Shown here: in pieces, positions 51,944-60,468 of the stretch
How the letters are laid out: every line of letters starts with the position of its first letter
How positions within the stretch are numbered: position 1 is the first letter of the stretch
Origin: an uncultured Eubacteriales bacterium
Lineage (GTDB): Bacteria; Bacillota; Clostridia; Oscillospirales; Acutalibacteraceae
Direction: 5' to 3'
Assembly (NCBI GenBank): GCA_934729465.1
Contig: CAKVEP010000001.1
Location: 1 to 64,000, forward strand
DNA: 64,000 nt
The notes under the pieces: generated by a model
What the model was told of the DNA's origin: nothing
Database searches by the model: none
What the model saw: the letters and a program-made list of their open reading frames with translations, nothing else
Position numbers and translations under genes: made by a program

Positions 51944-52804
51944 TTATATCTTCCTCTCTTTAAAAAGACTTAAAAGTTCATTTTCTCCTTCGTCAACCGT
52001 CACTATGTCTGTGGCAACATTATGCCCTTTAAGCTTTATTTTTTCCATAATCTCAGTAATACTAGGGACGCTAAGCCCTATTTTACTTAACTCGTTTTTC
52101 CTTGAAAACACTTTTTTAGGATTGTCGAACATACAAACTCTACCTTTATCGAACACCATAACCTTATTTGAAATCATAGCAATGTCTTCCATAACATGAG
52201 ATATAAATATAATTGTAGCGTTTTTTTGCCTATGGTAGCTTAAAATAGAGTTTATTAATTGTTCGTGAGCAAGAGGGTCAAGTCCTGCCGTCGGCTCGTC
52301 AAACACCAAAACACTTGGATTCATCGCTATTATTCCCGCTATTGCAACACGTCTTTTTTGACCGCCCGATAGTTCAAATGGTGATTTTTCAAGCAGTGAT
52401 TCATCTATATTTACAAACTTTACTGCTTCAGTTACGGCATTTTTTAAATTTTCTCCCTTAAGACCTTTATTTTTAGGTCCGAAAGCTATGTCGTCGTAAA
52501 CCGTGTTTTCAAACAGCTGATACTCCGGATACTGAAACACTAGTCCTACTTCGAAACATAATTTTTTTCTGTCAAAAGATTTATCGCATATGTTTCTTCC
52601 GTTCACATACACAGCCCCACAAGACGGTTTTATAAGTCCGTTAAGCATCTGAACAAACGTAGATTTTCCCGAACCTGTTTTGCCGATTATCCCTACTATA
52701 TCGCCGTTTTCAATACTTACATTAACATTGTCAACCGCTTTTACCTCGTTATCTGTACCTTCGTTGTATGTATAAGAAAGATTTTCAGTTTTTATTACAC
52801 TCAT
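51944..52804 (-). CDS. ecfA2: ECF transporter ATPase A2
   Basis: A 286-residue ABC ATPase with Walker A GKTGSGKSTF, Q-loop VFQYPEYQLFENTV, signature LSGGQKRRVAIAG and Walker B LVFDEPTAGLDP. FGPKNKG is typical of EcfA subunits. Its start overlaps the ecfA1 stop by 4 bp. Confidence 0.94.
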   Translation of the reverse strand: MSVIKTENLSYTYNEGTDNEVKAVDNVNVSIENGDIVGIIGKTGSGKSTFVQMLNGLIKPSCGAVYVNGRNICDKSFDRKKLCFEVGLVFQYPEYQLFENTVYDDIAFGPKNKGLKGENLKNAVTEAVKFVNIDESLLEKSPFELSGGQKRRVAIAGIIAMNPSVLVFDEPTAGLDPLAHEQLINSILSYHRQKNATIIFISHVMEDIAMISNKVMVFDKGRVCMFDNPKKVFSRKNELSKIGLSVPSITEIMEKIKLKGHNVATDIVTVDEGENELLSLFKERKI

Positions 52805-53652
52805 ACTTTGTCCTCCAAATACTTTACTATTTCATCCGCACACTCTTCCTCGTTAATACAACTCGTTTTAAAATGATATCCATGTTTATTCAGTCTACTT
52901 AAAATTTCCATCGGCTGAGTAAGGCTTAAGCCTACCTCTTTTATTTTTTTGGTATCTTTAAAAACCTCTCTCGGACTTCCGCTAAGCTTTATTTTTCCTT
53001 CATCCATAATCACTACCTTACTTGCAAGCAGTGCCTCTTCCATGTAATGAGTTATCAATATTATTGTTGTATTTTTTTCTTTGTTAAGCTTAATTATCGT
53101 GTTTATAACCTCGGCTCTTCCAACGGGGTCGAGCATTGAGGTCGGTTCGTCTAACACTATACAGTCAGAATTCATCGCTAGTACTCCGGCTATTGCAACT
53201 CTTTGTTTTTGTCCTCCGGAAAGCTTGTATGTTGAACTTTTTTTGTAGTCATCCATTCCAACAATCTTTAAAGCTTCATCAACTCTTTTCCTTATCTCAG
53301 AGGGCTCAACACCTAAATTTTCAGGTCCAAATGCAACATCTTCTTCAACAACACTTGCAACTATTTGATTATCAGGGTTTTGAAACACCAAGCCTACTTT
53401 TTTCCTTATTTCATAAGCATTACTTTCTTCAGAGCTGTCTAGCCCATCGACCGTAACTTTACCGCTATTTGGAACAATTATACCGTTCATATGCTTAGCA
53501 AGAGTAGATTTTCCACAACCGTTCTTGCCTAGTATTGCAACGAAGTCGCCTTTGTCTATACTTAAATTTATATTATCAAGTACAATCGTCGTGTTACCTT
53601 TTGTAGCTTTATATCCAAATGTTGCATTATTTATGACTATAAACTCACTCAT
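52801..53652 (-). CDS. ecfA1: ECF transporter ATPase A1
   Basis: A 283-residue ABC ATPase with Walker A GKNGCGKSTL, Q-loop VFQNPDNQIVASVVEEDVAFGPENLG, signature LSGGQKQRVAIAG and Walker B IVLDEPTSMLDP. It is the first gene of the ecfA1-ecfA2-ecfT-truA run; EcfA1 and EcfA2 form the heterodimer that powers vitamin uptake. The ribosome site is AAGGTAAG. Confidence 0.94.
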   Translation of the reverse strand: MSEFIVINNATFGYKATKGNTTIVLDNINLSIDKGDFVAILGKNGCGKSTLAKHMNGIIVPNSGKVTVDGLDSSEESNAYEIRKKVGLVFQNPDNQIVASVVEEDVAFGPENLGVEPSEIRKRVDEALKIVGMDDYKKSSTYKLSGGQKQRVAIAGVLAMNSDCIVLDEPTSMLDPVGRAEVINTIIKLNKEKNTTIILITHYMEEALLASKVVIMDEGKIKLSGSPREVFKDTKKIKEVGLSLTQPMEILSRLNKHGYHFKTSCINEEECADEIVKYLEDKV

Positions 53653-53685
53653 ATATATCTTACCTTAATTTAAAATTATTAATGT

Positions 53686-54546
53686 TTACTTACTCCATAT
53701 TGACGTTGCACCGCACGGCAAAATAAGGTTTGTTGATGAAACTTTTAACCCTATCTCATCCGACAAAACTTCGCCTCCAAGGTCACTTTTCAACACGTCG
53801 CCTAAAATATACCCCATAACCGATGGAGAAAGTCCGGTTGTGTAAGAATTTAGGATAAAGAACAATGCATCCTCAGACAAAAGTTTTTTACACTCCGTTA
53901 TAAGCGAAAACAAATTATCCTCAAGTTTCCATATTTCTCCTCCGGGTCCTCTACCGTATGATGGTGGGTCCATTATTATTCCGTCATATTTGTTGCCTCT
54001 TCTTATCTCTCTTGCAACAAATTTTAAACAATCATCAACAATCCATCTTATGGGTTTGTCTGCTAACTTAGAGGCTTCTGCGTTTTCCTTAGCCCATGTT
54101 ACCATTCCTTTAGATGCGTCCACGTGACAAACCGAGGCTCCTGCTTTTGCACAAGCAAGTGTTGCACCCCCTGTGTATGCAAATAAATTTAATATCTTTA
54201 TTGGTCTGTTTTGCGACTGTATTCTTTCCGTCACAAAGTCCCAGTTAACCCCTTGCTCCGGAAATACTCCTGTATGTTTAAATCCCATAGGCTTTATTCT
54301 GAACTTTAAATCTCTATAGCCTATATTCCAAACATCAGGTATTTTTTTATATACCTCCCAACAGCCTCCGCCGCTTTTGGAACGTTTATATCTCGCATTT
54401 GCCTGTTTCCATAATAAATTGTCTCTCTTAGTGTTCCATATTATCTGAGGGTCGGGTCTTATAAGGATTATGTTACCCCATCTTTCCAGTCGTTCTCCAG
54501 CCGACGTATCTAAAATTTCAAAGTCTGTCCATTGAGCTGTTCTCAT
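53686..54546 (-). CDS. Class I SAM-dependent methyltransferase (RlmI/RlmK-like C-domain)
   Basis: A 286-residue methyltransferase with SAM motif ILNLFAYTGGATLACAKAG, acidic VCHVDASKGM and catalytic IIMDPPSYGRG. This is the pattern of the large-subunit rRNA cytosine methyltransferase family, but the N-terminal PUA domain is absent. The target is unknown. The ATG at 54546 (MRTAQW) is chosen; an upstream GTG at 54558 is possible. Confidence 0.82.
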   Translation of the reverse strand: MRTAQWTDFEILDTSAGERLERWGNIILIRPDPQIIWNTKRDNLLWKQANARYKRSKSGGGCWEVYKKIPDVWNIGYRDLKFRIKPMGFKHTGVFPEQGVNWDFVTERIQSQNRPIKILNLFAYTGGATLACAKAGASVCHVDASKGMVTWAKENAEASKLADKPIRWIVDDCLKFVAREIRRGNKYDGIIMDPPSYGRGPGGEIWKLEDNLFSLITECKKLLSEDALFFILNSYTTGLSPSVMGYILGDVLKSDLGGEVLSDEIGLKVSSTNLILPCGATSIWSK

Positions 54547-54571
54547 ATTTATTAGCACATCCTAATTATTT

Positions 54572-55924
54572 CTATTTTCCTATTTTTTCAACAATTTTTT
54601 CCTTTACTCTATTTGCAATATCATTAATTTTCTTTTCGTCTTTACATTCAACCATTATTCTAATCAAAGGCTCCGTCCCGGACTCTCTAACGATAATCCT
54701 TCCTATTCCCTGTAACTCATTTTGAGCTTCCAAAATACAAGATTGTATATCAATATCTTGTTTCCACATTGCTTTTCCTTCAGGAGTAACCTGAACATTT
54801 ATTATAACTTGAGGATACTTCGCAAATAAATGCTTTATTTCAGACGCCTTTATTCCTAAATTTTTTACTACTTCAAGAAGCTGTACTGCTGTTAGCTGAC
54901 CATCGCCTGTGGTTGTGAAGTCTTTAAATATTATATGACCGGATTGCTCTCCACCAAAGTTGTAACCATTATTGAGCATTTCTTCTATAACGTACCTGTC
55001 CCCAACCTTCGTGGATACAAAATTTATATTACTCTCTTTACAAAAATCAGTAAATCCCATGTTTGTCATTATCGTTCCAACTATTGTATTTTTGCTCAGC
55101 TTTCCTTCTTCCTTCATATGCTTAGCGCACACTGCCATTATAAAATCGCCATCTATCTCTTCTCCACGCTCATCAACAGCTAAACACCTGTCTGCATCGC
55201 CGTCAAACGCTATTCCTATATCCGCTCCGCTTTCTCTAACATACTCCGAAAGCTTTTTTAAATGCGTGGAACCGCACTCTTCATTAATATTTATCCCATC
55301 AGGGTTGCTACATATTATTTCGGCATCTATGCTTAATTTTTTAACAATACTTTCAGCAGTCCTGCTGGCAGAGCCATTAGAGCAATCGATAATCGCCTTA
55401 ACTCCCGACAAATCTTTAGAAACCGTTTTAACAATATGGTCTACATATTTATATACTGCGTCATTTTCATATGTAACTCTCCCCACTTGGCTGCCAACGG
55501 AATATTTTACATCCTTCATGCCATTAATAATAAGCTCTTCTATTTGCTGTTCCATGGCATCAGGAAGTTTGTATCCGTCCCCGCTAAATATTTTTATTCC
55601 GTTAAACTCTGCGGGGTTGTGAGATGCAGATATCATTATTCCCGCATCTGCCTTACACTCTCTTACCAGATACGCCACAGCCGGTGTTGGCACAACTCCC
55701 AATATAGCAACATCTGCTCCAACTGAACATATCCCAGCTTTCAAAGCTCCCTCTAGCATATCTGAAGATATTCTTGTGTCTTTCCCTATCAGTATTCTAG
55801 GACGTTTATGTCTATTATCTGTTAGAACCAGAGCTGCTGCTCTTCCTATATTCATTGCCAATTCACACGTAAGTTCAGAATTAGCAACACCTCTTGCTCC
55901 ATCAGTACCAAAAATTTTCCCCAT
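54572..55924 (-). CDS. glmM: Phosphoglucosamine mutase
   Basis: Converts glucosamine-6-phosphate to glucosamine-1-phosphate for UDP-GlcNAc and cell-wall synthesis. The phosphoserine loop is ISASHNPAEFNGIKIF. The metal loop is DGDADRCLAVD, the sugar-binding loop is GGEQSGHI, and the phosphate-binding loop is VRESGTEPLIRIM. The length of 450 residues is standard. The ATG follows GGAGG. It lies 20 bp after ruvB. Confidence 0.96.
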   Translation of the reverse strand: MGKIFGTDGARGVANSELTCELAMNIGRAAALVLTDNRHKRPRILIGKDTRISSDMLEGALKAGICSVGADVAILGVVPTPAVAYLVRECKADAGIMISASHNPAEFNGIKIFSGDGYKLPDAMEQQIEELIINGMKDVKYSVGSQVGRVTYENDAVYKYVDHIVKTVSKDLSGVKAIIDCSNGSASRTAESIVKKLSIDAEIICSNPDGININEECGSTHLKKLSEYVRESGADIGIAFDGDADRCLAVDERGEEIDGDFIMAVCAKHMKEEGKLSKNTIVGTIMTNMGFTDFCKESNINFVSTKVGDRYVIEEMLNNGYNFGGEQSGHIIFKDFTTTGDGQLTAVQLLEVVKNLGIKASEIKHLFAKYPQVIINVQVTPEGKAMWKQDIDIQSCILEAQNELQGIGRIIVRESGTEPLIRIMVECKDEKKINDIANRVKEKIVEKIGK

Positions 55925-55943
55925 TTGTTAATTCCTCCAATAA

Positions 55944-56990
55944 TCACTCTTTATTAATTGTTGTTTGACCGCAATCAGATAACATGGGGGGCTTTTCCCC
56001 TATATGTAAATACGCTGCGTGTGTTGCACATCTCCCTCTTGGAGTTCTGCTTAGAAACCCTATTTGCATCAAATACGGCTCATACACATCCTCTATCGTC
56101 ACGGCTTCTTCTCCTATTGCCGCTGCTAACGTTTCAAGACCAACCGGTCCACCGTTATAAAATTTTATTAATGTGTGAAGAAGTCTTCTGTCGTTAGCGT
56201 CCAAACCCAGTTCATCTATTTCAAGTTTGTCTAGCGCAGTTTTTGCCACGTCATATGTAATCTTTCCATCGTTCATCACCTGTGCAAAATCTCTAACTCT
56301 TTTTAGCATTCTGTTTGCTATGCGAGGCGTTCCTCTTGACCTTGATGCTATCTCTAAAGCTCCATCTGAAGTTATTGATATTCCGAGTATCGTTGCACTT
56401 CTTATCGCTATTTTCGAAAGCTCCTCGGGAGTATACATTTCAAGCCTTAGCACTACTCCGAACCTATCCCTGAGCGGCGCAGTAAGCTGACCTGCTCTGG
56501 TGGTTGCACCAACAAGGGTAAACTTCGGAAGCGGTAAGTGATAAGACGTTGCCATTTGTCCCTTACCCGTTACTATGTCTATCGAAAAATCTTCCATTGC
56601 AGGATATAATATTTCTTCAACGCTCCTTGGAAGTCTATGTATCTCATCTATAAAAAGCACGTCTCCTGGAGCCATGTTTGTTAGCATCGCTGCTAAATCT
56701 CCCGGTTTTTCTATTGCCGGTCCGGAAGTTATTTTTATATTCACACCCATTTCATTTGCTATTATCATTGAAAGAGTTGTTTTTCCGAGTCCCGGCGGAC
56801 CATAAAGTAAAACATGGTCTAACGGCTCCTGTCTCAGCTTAGCTGCCTTTATGAACACAGACAAATTTTCCTTTGCCTTTTCCTGACCTATATACTCCGA
56901 AAGCTGACTTGGTCTTAAAGGATTGTCGCCCTCCAAATCAAGAGGCAACTCTTCGGGAGATATAATTCTGTTTTCAAAATCCGTACTCAT
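55944..56990 (-). CDS. ruvB: Holliday junction branch migration helicase RuvB
   Basis: A 348-residue AAA+ motor of the RuvABC resolvasome. Walker A GPPGLGKTTLS, Walker B VLFIDEIHRL, sensor GATTRAGQLTAPLRDRFG and the C-terminal winged helix (IGFLSRTPRGR) are present. It lies 10 bp after ruvA. Confidence 0.97.
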   Translation of the reverse strand: MSTDFENRIISPEELPLDLEGDNPLRPSQLSEYIGQEKAKENLSVFIKAAKLRQEPLDHVLLYGPPGLGKTTLSMIIANEMGVNIKITSGPAIEKPGDLAAMLTNMAPGDVLFIDEIHRLPRSVEEILYPAMEDFSIDIVTGKGQMATSYHLPLPKFTLVGATTRAGQLTAPLRDRFGVVLRLEMYTPEELSKIAIRSATILGISITSDGALEIASRSRGTPRIANRMLKRVRDFAQVMNDGKITYDVAKTALDKLEIDELGLDANDRRLLHTLIKFYNGGPVGLETLAAAIGEEAVTIEDVYEPYLMQIGFLSRTPRGRCATHAAYLHIGEKPPMLSDCGQTTINKE

Positions 56991-56999
56991 AAAACCCTC

Positions 57000-57596
57000 C
57001 TACTTCTTCATCGACTTAAGAGTTTGTCTAATCATTTCTTCAACAGACAAACCGCTCTCAAGCTTAGACAAAATCGGTATAACGTCTGCCTTATCATAGC
57101 CCAATACTCCCAAGGCGTCTGCCGCCTTTTCAACATTCCCACACATTGATACTACTCCGCTTGTCACGCCTCCGCTTAAAGCGTTTTTAGACATTTTAAA
57201 TTTATCCCTCAACTCAAGTATAATTCTTTGAGCAAGTTTATTCCCAACTCCTGAAGCCTTTGTTATACTCTTGCTGTCGTTTGACGATATGAATGCTGCA
57301 ACCTGTTCCGGCGAGAACTCAGAAAGTATTGCAAGACCAACCTTAGCTCCCACTCCCGACACTGAAGTCAATAATTTAAAGCATTTCATTTCCGATAAGC
57401 TCGTAAAACCAAATAAATCTATAGCATCCTCTCTAACACTCATATATGTATATAAATAAATATCTGTTCCTATTTTATTAGAAAGTCCTCTTTGAGAATT
57501 AGACGTTGCAAAACATTTGTATCCAACCCCGCCGCACTCTATAACCAGATAATTCTCTTCAATTAACTTTAAAACTCCCGCCAAGCTATAAATCAT
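57000..57596 (-). CDS. ruvA: Holliday junction-binding protein RuvA
   Basis: 198 residues. An OB-fold begins MIYSLAGVLKLIEENYLVIECGGVGYK. Helix-hairpin-helix motifs follow (LLTSVSGVGAKVGLAIL and ASGVGNKLAQRIILELRDK). A short C-terminal domain contacts RuvB. The start overlaps the ruvC end by 11 bp. Confidence 0.96.
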   Translation of the reverse strand: MIYSLAGVLKLIEENYLVIECGGVGYKCFATSNSQRGLSNKIGTDIYLYTYMSVREDAIDLFGFTSLSEMKCFKLLTSVSGVGAKVGLAILSEFSPEQVAAFISSNDSKSITKASGVGNKLAQRIILELRDKFKMSKNALSGGVTSGVVSMCGNVEKAADALGVLGYDKADVIPILSKLESGLSVEEMIRQTLKSMKK

Positions 57597-58107
57597 TTAT
57601 CGCTTTTCTCCTTTCAATAATCGTTTCTTTATACCTTATTCCTACAGAATTTGCATAACATATTGCTATTGCCAATGCGTCGGCTGTATCGTCAGGTTTT
57701 GGTATTTCGTCTAACCTCAAAAGTCTTTGAGTCATTGCCATAACCTGCTTTTTTTGTGCCTTTCCGTAACCTGTTACCGCTGTTTTAACTTGCAGTGGAG
57801 TGTATTCATAAATCTTTGCGCCGAATTTCTTTACCGCAAGCGTTATCACACCTCTTGCCTCAGCAACTCCTATTGCGGTTTTCTGATTGTTTTGAAAATA
57901 CAGTTTTTCTATAGACACAACATCAGGATTATATATTTTTAATACTTCTGTCAAACTATCATATATTGTTTCAAGCCTGTCTGAAAAATCATCTTCCGCT
58001 TTAGTGTATATAGCGCCGTAGCCCTTTGTTATGTATTTCCCGCTCCTTGTTTCCACAGCTCCATATCCTATTATCGCATATCCCGGGTCTATCCCCAATA
58101 TTACCAC
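57586..58107 (-). CDS. ruvC: Holliday junction resolvase RuvC
   Basis: A 173-residue RNase H-fold nuclease with catalytic acids in ILGIDPGYAIIGYG, SIEKLYF and KPDDTADALAIA. GTG at 58107, six bases after AGGTG, gives the expected start MVILGIDPG; a GTG at 58116 overlaps the site. It is the first gene of ruvC-ruvA-ruvB-glmM. Confidence 0.95.
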   Translation of the reverse strand: MVILGIDPGYAIIGYGAVETRSGKYITKGYGAIYTKAEDDFSDRLETIYDSLTEVLKIYNPDVVSIEKLYFQNNQKTAIGVAEARGVITLAVKKFGAKIYEYTPLQVKTAVTGYGKAQKKQVMAMTQRLLRLDEIPKPDDTADALAIAICYANSVGIRYKETIIERRKAINDL

Positions 58108-58289
58108 TTTGCTCACCTATATTCAATAATTTATACATCGCACTCTTTTACGTAATTAAGCTTTCTTTAACCCTACAATTTTTATAATTCCATTTTAAAC
58201 TAAAATTCTTAATTATCATTATACGATATTTGCTTTATTTTTACTACTGTAAACCATGATTATATTTTTACTTTAAAAACAACATTCGC

Positions 58290-58318
58290 TTGATTATAAT
58301 TAAAATCAACTTTATAAT
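58290..58318 (+). promoter_or_regulatory. Promoter of the 79-residue gene
   Basis: TTGATT (58290-58295) and TATAAT (58313-58318) with a 17-bp spacer, 30 bp before the start codon. Confidence 0.7.
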
Positions 58319-58347
58319 TATACATGCAAACAGCAGGAGGTGTTAAA

Positions 58348-58587
58348 ATGAACGACAAATCTCTCGAAGATTTAAAAACCATGCTAGAAGAGGACGAAAC
58401 TAACCAAAAGGGCGGTAAAAGCACTCAAAAATGGGCAGGTTTTGTTGAAAGTACGGTTGTTAATTTTTTCGATGAACACAAAATCGAAAAGCTTTCTTTA
58501 GAAGACGGCAACGGCAACAAAGCCAAACTTTCAAGGACTAAAGACAATGGAATAAAAATAGAATACTCTTCAACTGTACTTATGTAA
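58348..58587 (+). CDS. Small conserved-looking protein of unknown function
   Basis: A 79-residue soluble protein (MNDKSLEDLKTMLEEDETNQ...) with a charged helical N-terminus and a short beta-rich C-terminal half. No family is recognised. It has its own sigma-A-like promoter, a strong ribosome site (AGGAGGTG) and a terminator, so it is very probably expressed as a single gene. The second half (IEKLSLEDGNGNKAKLSRT) is somewhat like DUF4342-type small proteins, but that match is weak. Confidence 0.7.
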   Translation: MNDKSLEDLKTMLEEDETNQKGGKSTQKWAGFVESTVVNFFDEHKIEKLSLEDGNGNKAKLSRTKDNGIKIEYSSTVLM

Positions 58588-58609
58588 GCATACATAAAAC
58601 TGTAATTTA

Positions 58610-58640
58610 ACCACCGATTTTATTAATCGGTGGTTTTAAT
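58610..58640. terminator. Terminator between the 79-residue gene and rsmI
   Basis: ACCACCGATT (58610-58619) pairs with AATCGGTGGT (58625-58634), followed by TTTAATT. It overlaps the rsmI stop codon, so it ends the plus-strand transcript. Confidence 0.8.
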
Positions 58641-59453
58641 TACTTCTCTGTATATATCAGATTTTTTTATTCCGCTAATTTGAGCCGCCTCTTTCGACGC
58701 TTCTGATTTTGAGCTTCCTTTATTTACTAAATCAATAGCAATTTTTACAGCATCATCTAAAGTATATGTCTCTTGCTTTTCCGGTTCATAGCCCTTTATT
58801 ATAAGAACTATCTCTCCTTTAACGCCGTCTTTGTAGTTCTGTATAGCATCGCTCACTTTAAAAAATTTTATTTCTTCATGTATTTTAGTTATCTCTCTGA
58901 CGATTGCAATATCTCTGTTTCCAAGATACTCATGTATGTCAGTCAAAGTTCTTAAAAGCTTGTGTGGCGCCTCATAAAATATAATCGTACGTTTTTCATG
59001 TTTAAGCTCATTCAAATGTTCCAGTCTACTTTTTTTACTCGTACTTAAAAAGCCCTCAAAGGTGAAACGTCCCGTTGGCATTCCCGACATCGCCAAAGCA
59101 GCTATTAGTGCACTTGGTCCTGGAACGACATTTACCTCTATTTTTAACTCATGGCACTGTCTTACAAGTATTTCACCCGGGTCAGATATAGCCGGCATAC
59201 CAGCATCGGTTACCAAGGCACAATTCTCTCCAGACAAAATTTTATCACATATAATTTGTCCCTTTTCATACTTATTGTGTTCAAAATAGCTAATCATCGG
59301 CTTCTTTATGTTTAAATACGACAATAATTTTCTTGTTACTCTCGTATCTTCCGCCGCAATAAAATCAACATTATTTAATGTTTCTACGGCTCTTTTAGAT
59401 ATGTCACCTAAATTTCCTATAGGAGTCCCCACAACAAAAAGTTTTCCGCTCAA
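58623..59453 (-). CDS. rsmI: 16S rRNA (cytidine-2'-O)-methyltransferase RsmI
   Basis: A 276-residue tetrapyrrole-methylase-fold enzyme that modifies C1402 of 16S rRNA. It begins LFVVGTPIGNLGDISKRAVE. AAEDTRVTRKLLSYL, LVTDAGMPAISDPGE and VPGPSALIAALAMSGMP are the family blocks. Translation starts at TTG 59453, eight bases after AAGGGG. It is directly after the TrmN6-like gene. Confidence 0.95.
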   Translation of the reverse strand: MSGKLFVVGTPIGNLGDISKRAVETLNNVDFIAAEDTRVTRKLLSYLNIKKPMISYFEHNKYEKGQIICDKILSGENCALVTDAGMPAISDPGEILVRQCHELKIEVNVVPGPSALIAALAMSGMPTGRFTFEGFLSTSKKSRLEHLNELKHEKRTIIFYEAPHKLLRTLTDIHEYLGNRDIAIVREITKIHEEIKFFKVSDAIQNYKDGVKGEIVLIIKGYEPEKQETYTLDDAVKIAIDLVNKGSSKSEASKEAAQISGIKKSDIYREVIKTTD

Positions 59454-59455
59454 CT

Positions 59456-60205
59456 TTATTTCCCCTTCATCAATTTATTTTCCATAAAAAATGGTTCGTA
59501 TATACGCTTCAATTCTTCAGTAGCTCCATAATCATCGCTCATTACCAAGGTTGGCATACACCTAAGTCCTGATTTTCCAAGTCTTTTACCCTTCACGAGA
59601 AAAAGTTTAGGTTCGCTATTTTGTCTTTGCTGGACAAGGCGTATTAATTTAGGCTCTATTTTGTGGCTAGTCATTTTAAACAATATTTCGTTCATTCGCT
59701 CCACCCGGCAACACATAAATAACTCACCGCTGTCTTTTAAAAGCTTTGAAGAAATTTGTATAATGTCGTCTATCGTGCACATACATTCATTTCTTGCAAT
59801 TTTGCGAGACTCAAGCTCACTTTCAAGACCATTTCCATCTCTTTTATAAGGCGGATTACAAACTATTACATCATAAAATTTTCTATGTAAACTAATATCA
59901 ATGTTTCTTATGTCTTCATTTAGAACACTTATTTTATCACCAAACCCATTAGCGTTTATAGACATTTTTAATAATTCGCAAGCATTTTTTTGTATATCAA
60001 TTCCAGTAATATGCTTCCCCTTGCCGTCCCTACAAAGCAAAAGTGGGATTGTCCCGCAGCCTGTCCCAATGTCTAGTATTTCGCTGCCTCTCTTTGCATT
60101 ACAAAAATTTGAAAGCAAAATTGTGTCTGTACTAAACTTGTATTCATCAGATATAAAAATTTTAATTCCCATTCCAAGGCTTTCACACCTAATTCCGTTT
60201 ATCAC
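59456..60205 (-). CDS. tRNA1(Val) A37 N6-methyltransferase-like (TrmN6/YfiC)
   Basis: A 249-residue adenine-N6 methyltransferase with SAM motif ILDIGTGCGTIPLLL, acidic HITGIDIQKNACELL and catalytic VIVCNPPYKRDGNG. This combination matches TrmN6/YfiC of Firmicutes, which is usually next to rsmI as here. The start is GTG at 60205. The tRNA target follows from the family, not from this sequence. Confidence 0.87.
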   Translation of the reverse strand: MINGIRCESLGMGIKIFISDEYKFSTDTILLSNFCNAKRGSEILDIGTGCGTIPLLLCRDGKGKHITGIDIQKNACELLKMSINANGFGDKISVLNEDIRNIDISLHRKFYDVIVCNPPYKRDGNGLESELESRKIARNECMCTIDDIIQISSKLLKDSGELFMCCRVERMNEILFKMTSHKIEPKLIRLVQQRQNSEPKLFLVKGKRLGKSGLRCMPTLVMSDDYGATEELKRIYEPFFMENKLMKGK

Positions 60206-60231
60206 AATCCTGCAGCTCCCATCTAAAATCC

Positions 60232-60262
60232 AACATAAAAATAAAGCCCTAGAAAGGGCTTT
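60232..60262 (-). terminator. Terminator after tRNA-Leu
   Basis: AAAGCCCT (60243-60250) pairs with AGGGCTTT (60255-60262). On the minus strand it is followed by ATTTTTAT, about 24 bp after the tRNA. Confidence 0.78.
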
Positions 60263-60285
60263 ACTTTTTTTAAAACAATAAACCT

Positions 60286-60372
60286 TGGTGCCGCTGACCG
60301 GACTTGAACCGGTACGATATTGCTATCGAGGGATTTTAAGTCCCTTGCGTCTGCCTATTCCGCCACAGCGGC
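60286..60372 (-). tRNA. tRNA-Leu (TAA)
   Basis: An 87-nt class II tRNA. 5' GCCGCTG acceptor, anticodon loop CTTAAAA (TAA), a long variable arm (CGATAGCAATATCG), T arm GGTTCAAGTCC and encoded CCA. Anticodon TAA is a MiaA/MiaB substrate type. Confidence 0.97.
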
Positions 60373-60386
60373 TTACCTTAGTTTTT

Positions 60387-60415
60387 ATTTTATCACATGT
60401 TTTTTAATTTGTCAA
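60387..60415 (-). promoter_or_regulatory. Promoter of tRNA-Leu
   Basis: On the minus strand TTGACA (60415-60410) and TAAAAT (60392-60387) with a 17-bp spacer, 15 bp before the tRNA 5' end. Confidence 0.8.
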
Positions 60416-60468
60416 CACCCAAAATGGAATATATTCCATTTTACAAGCACAACATCACTTTGATATTT

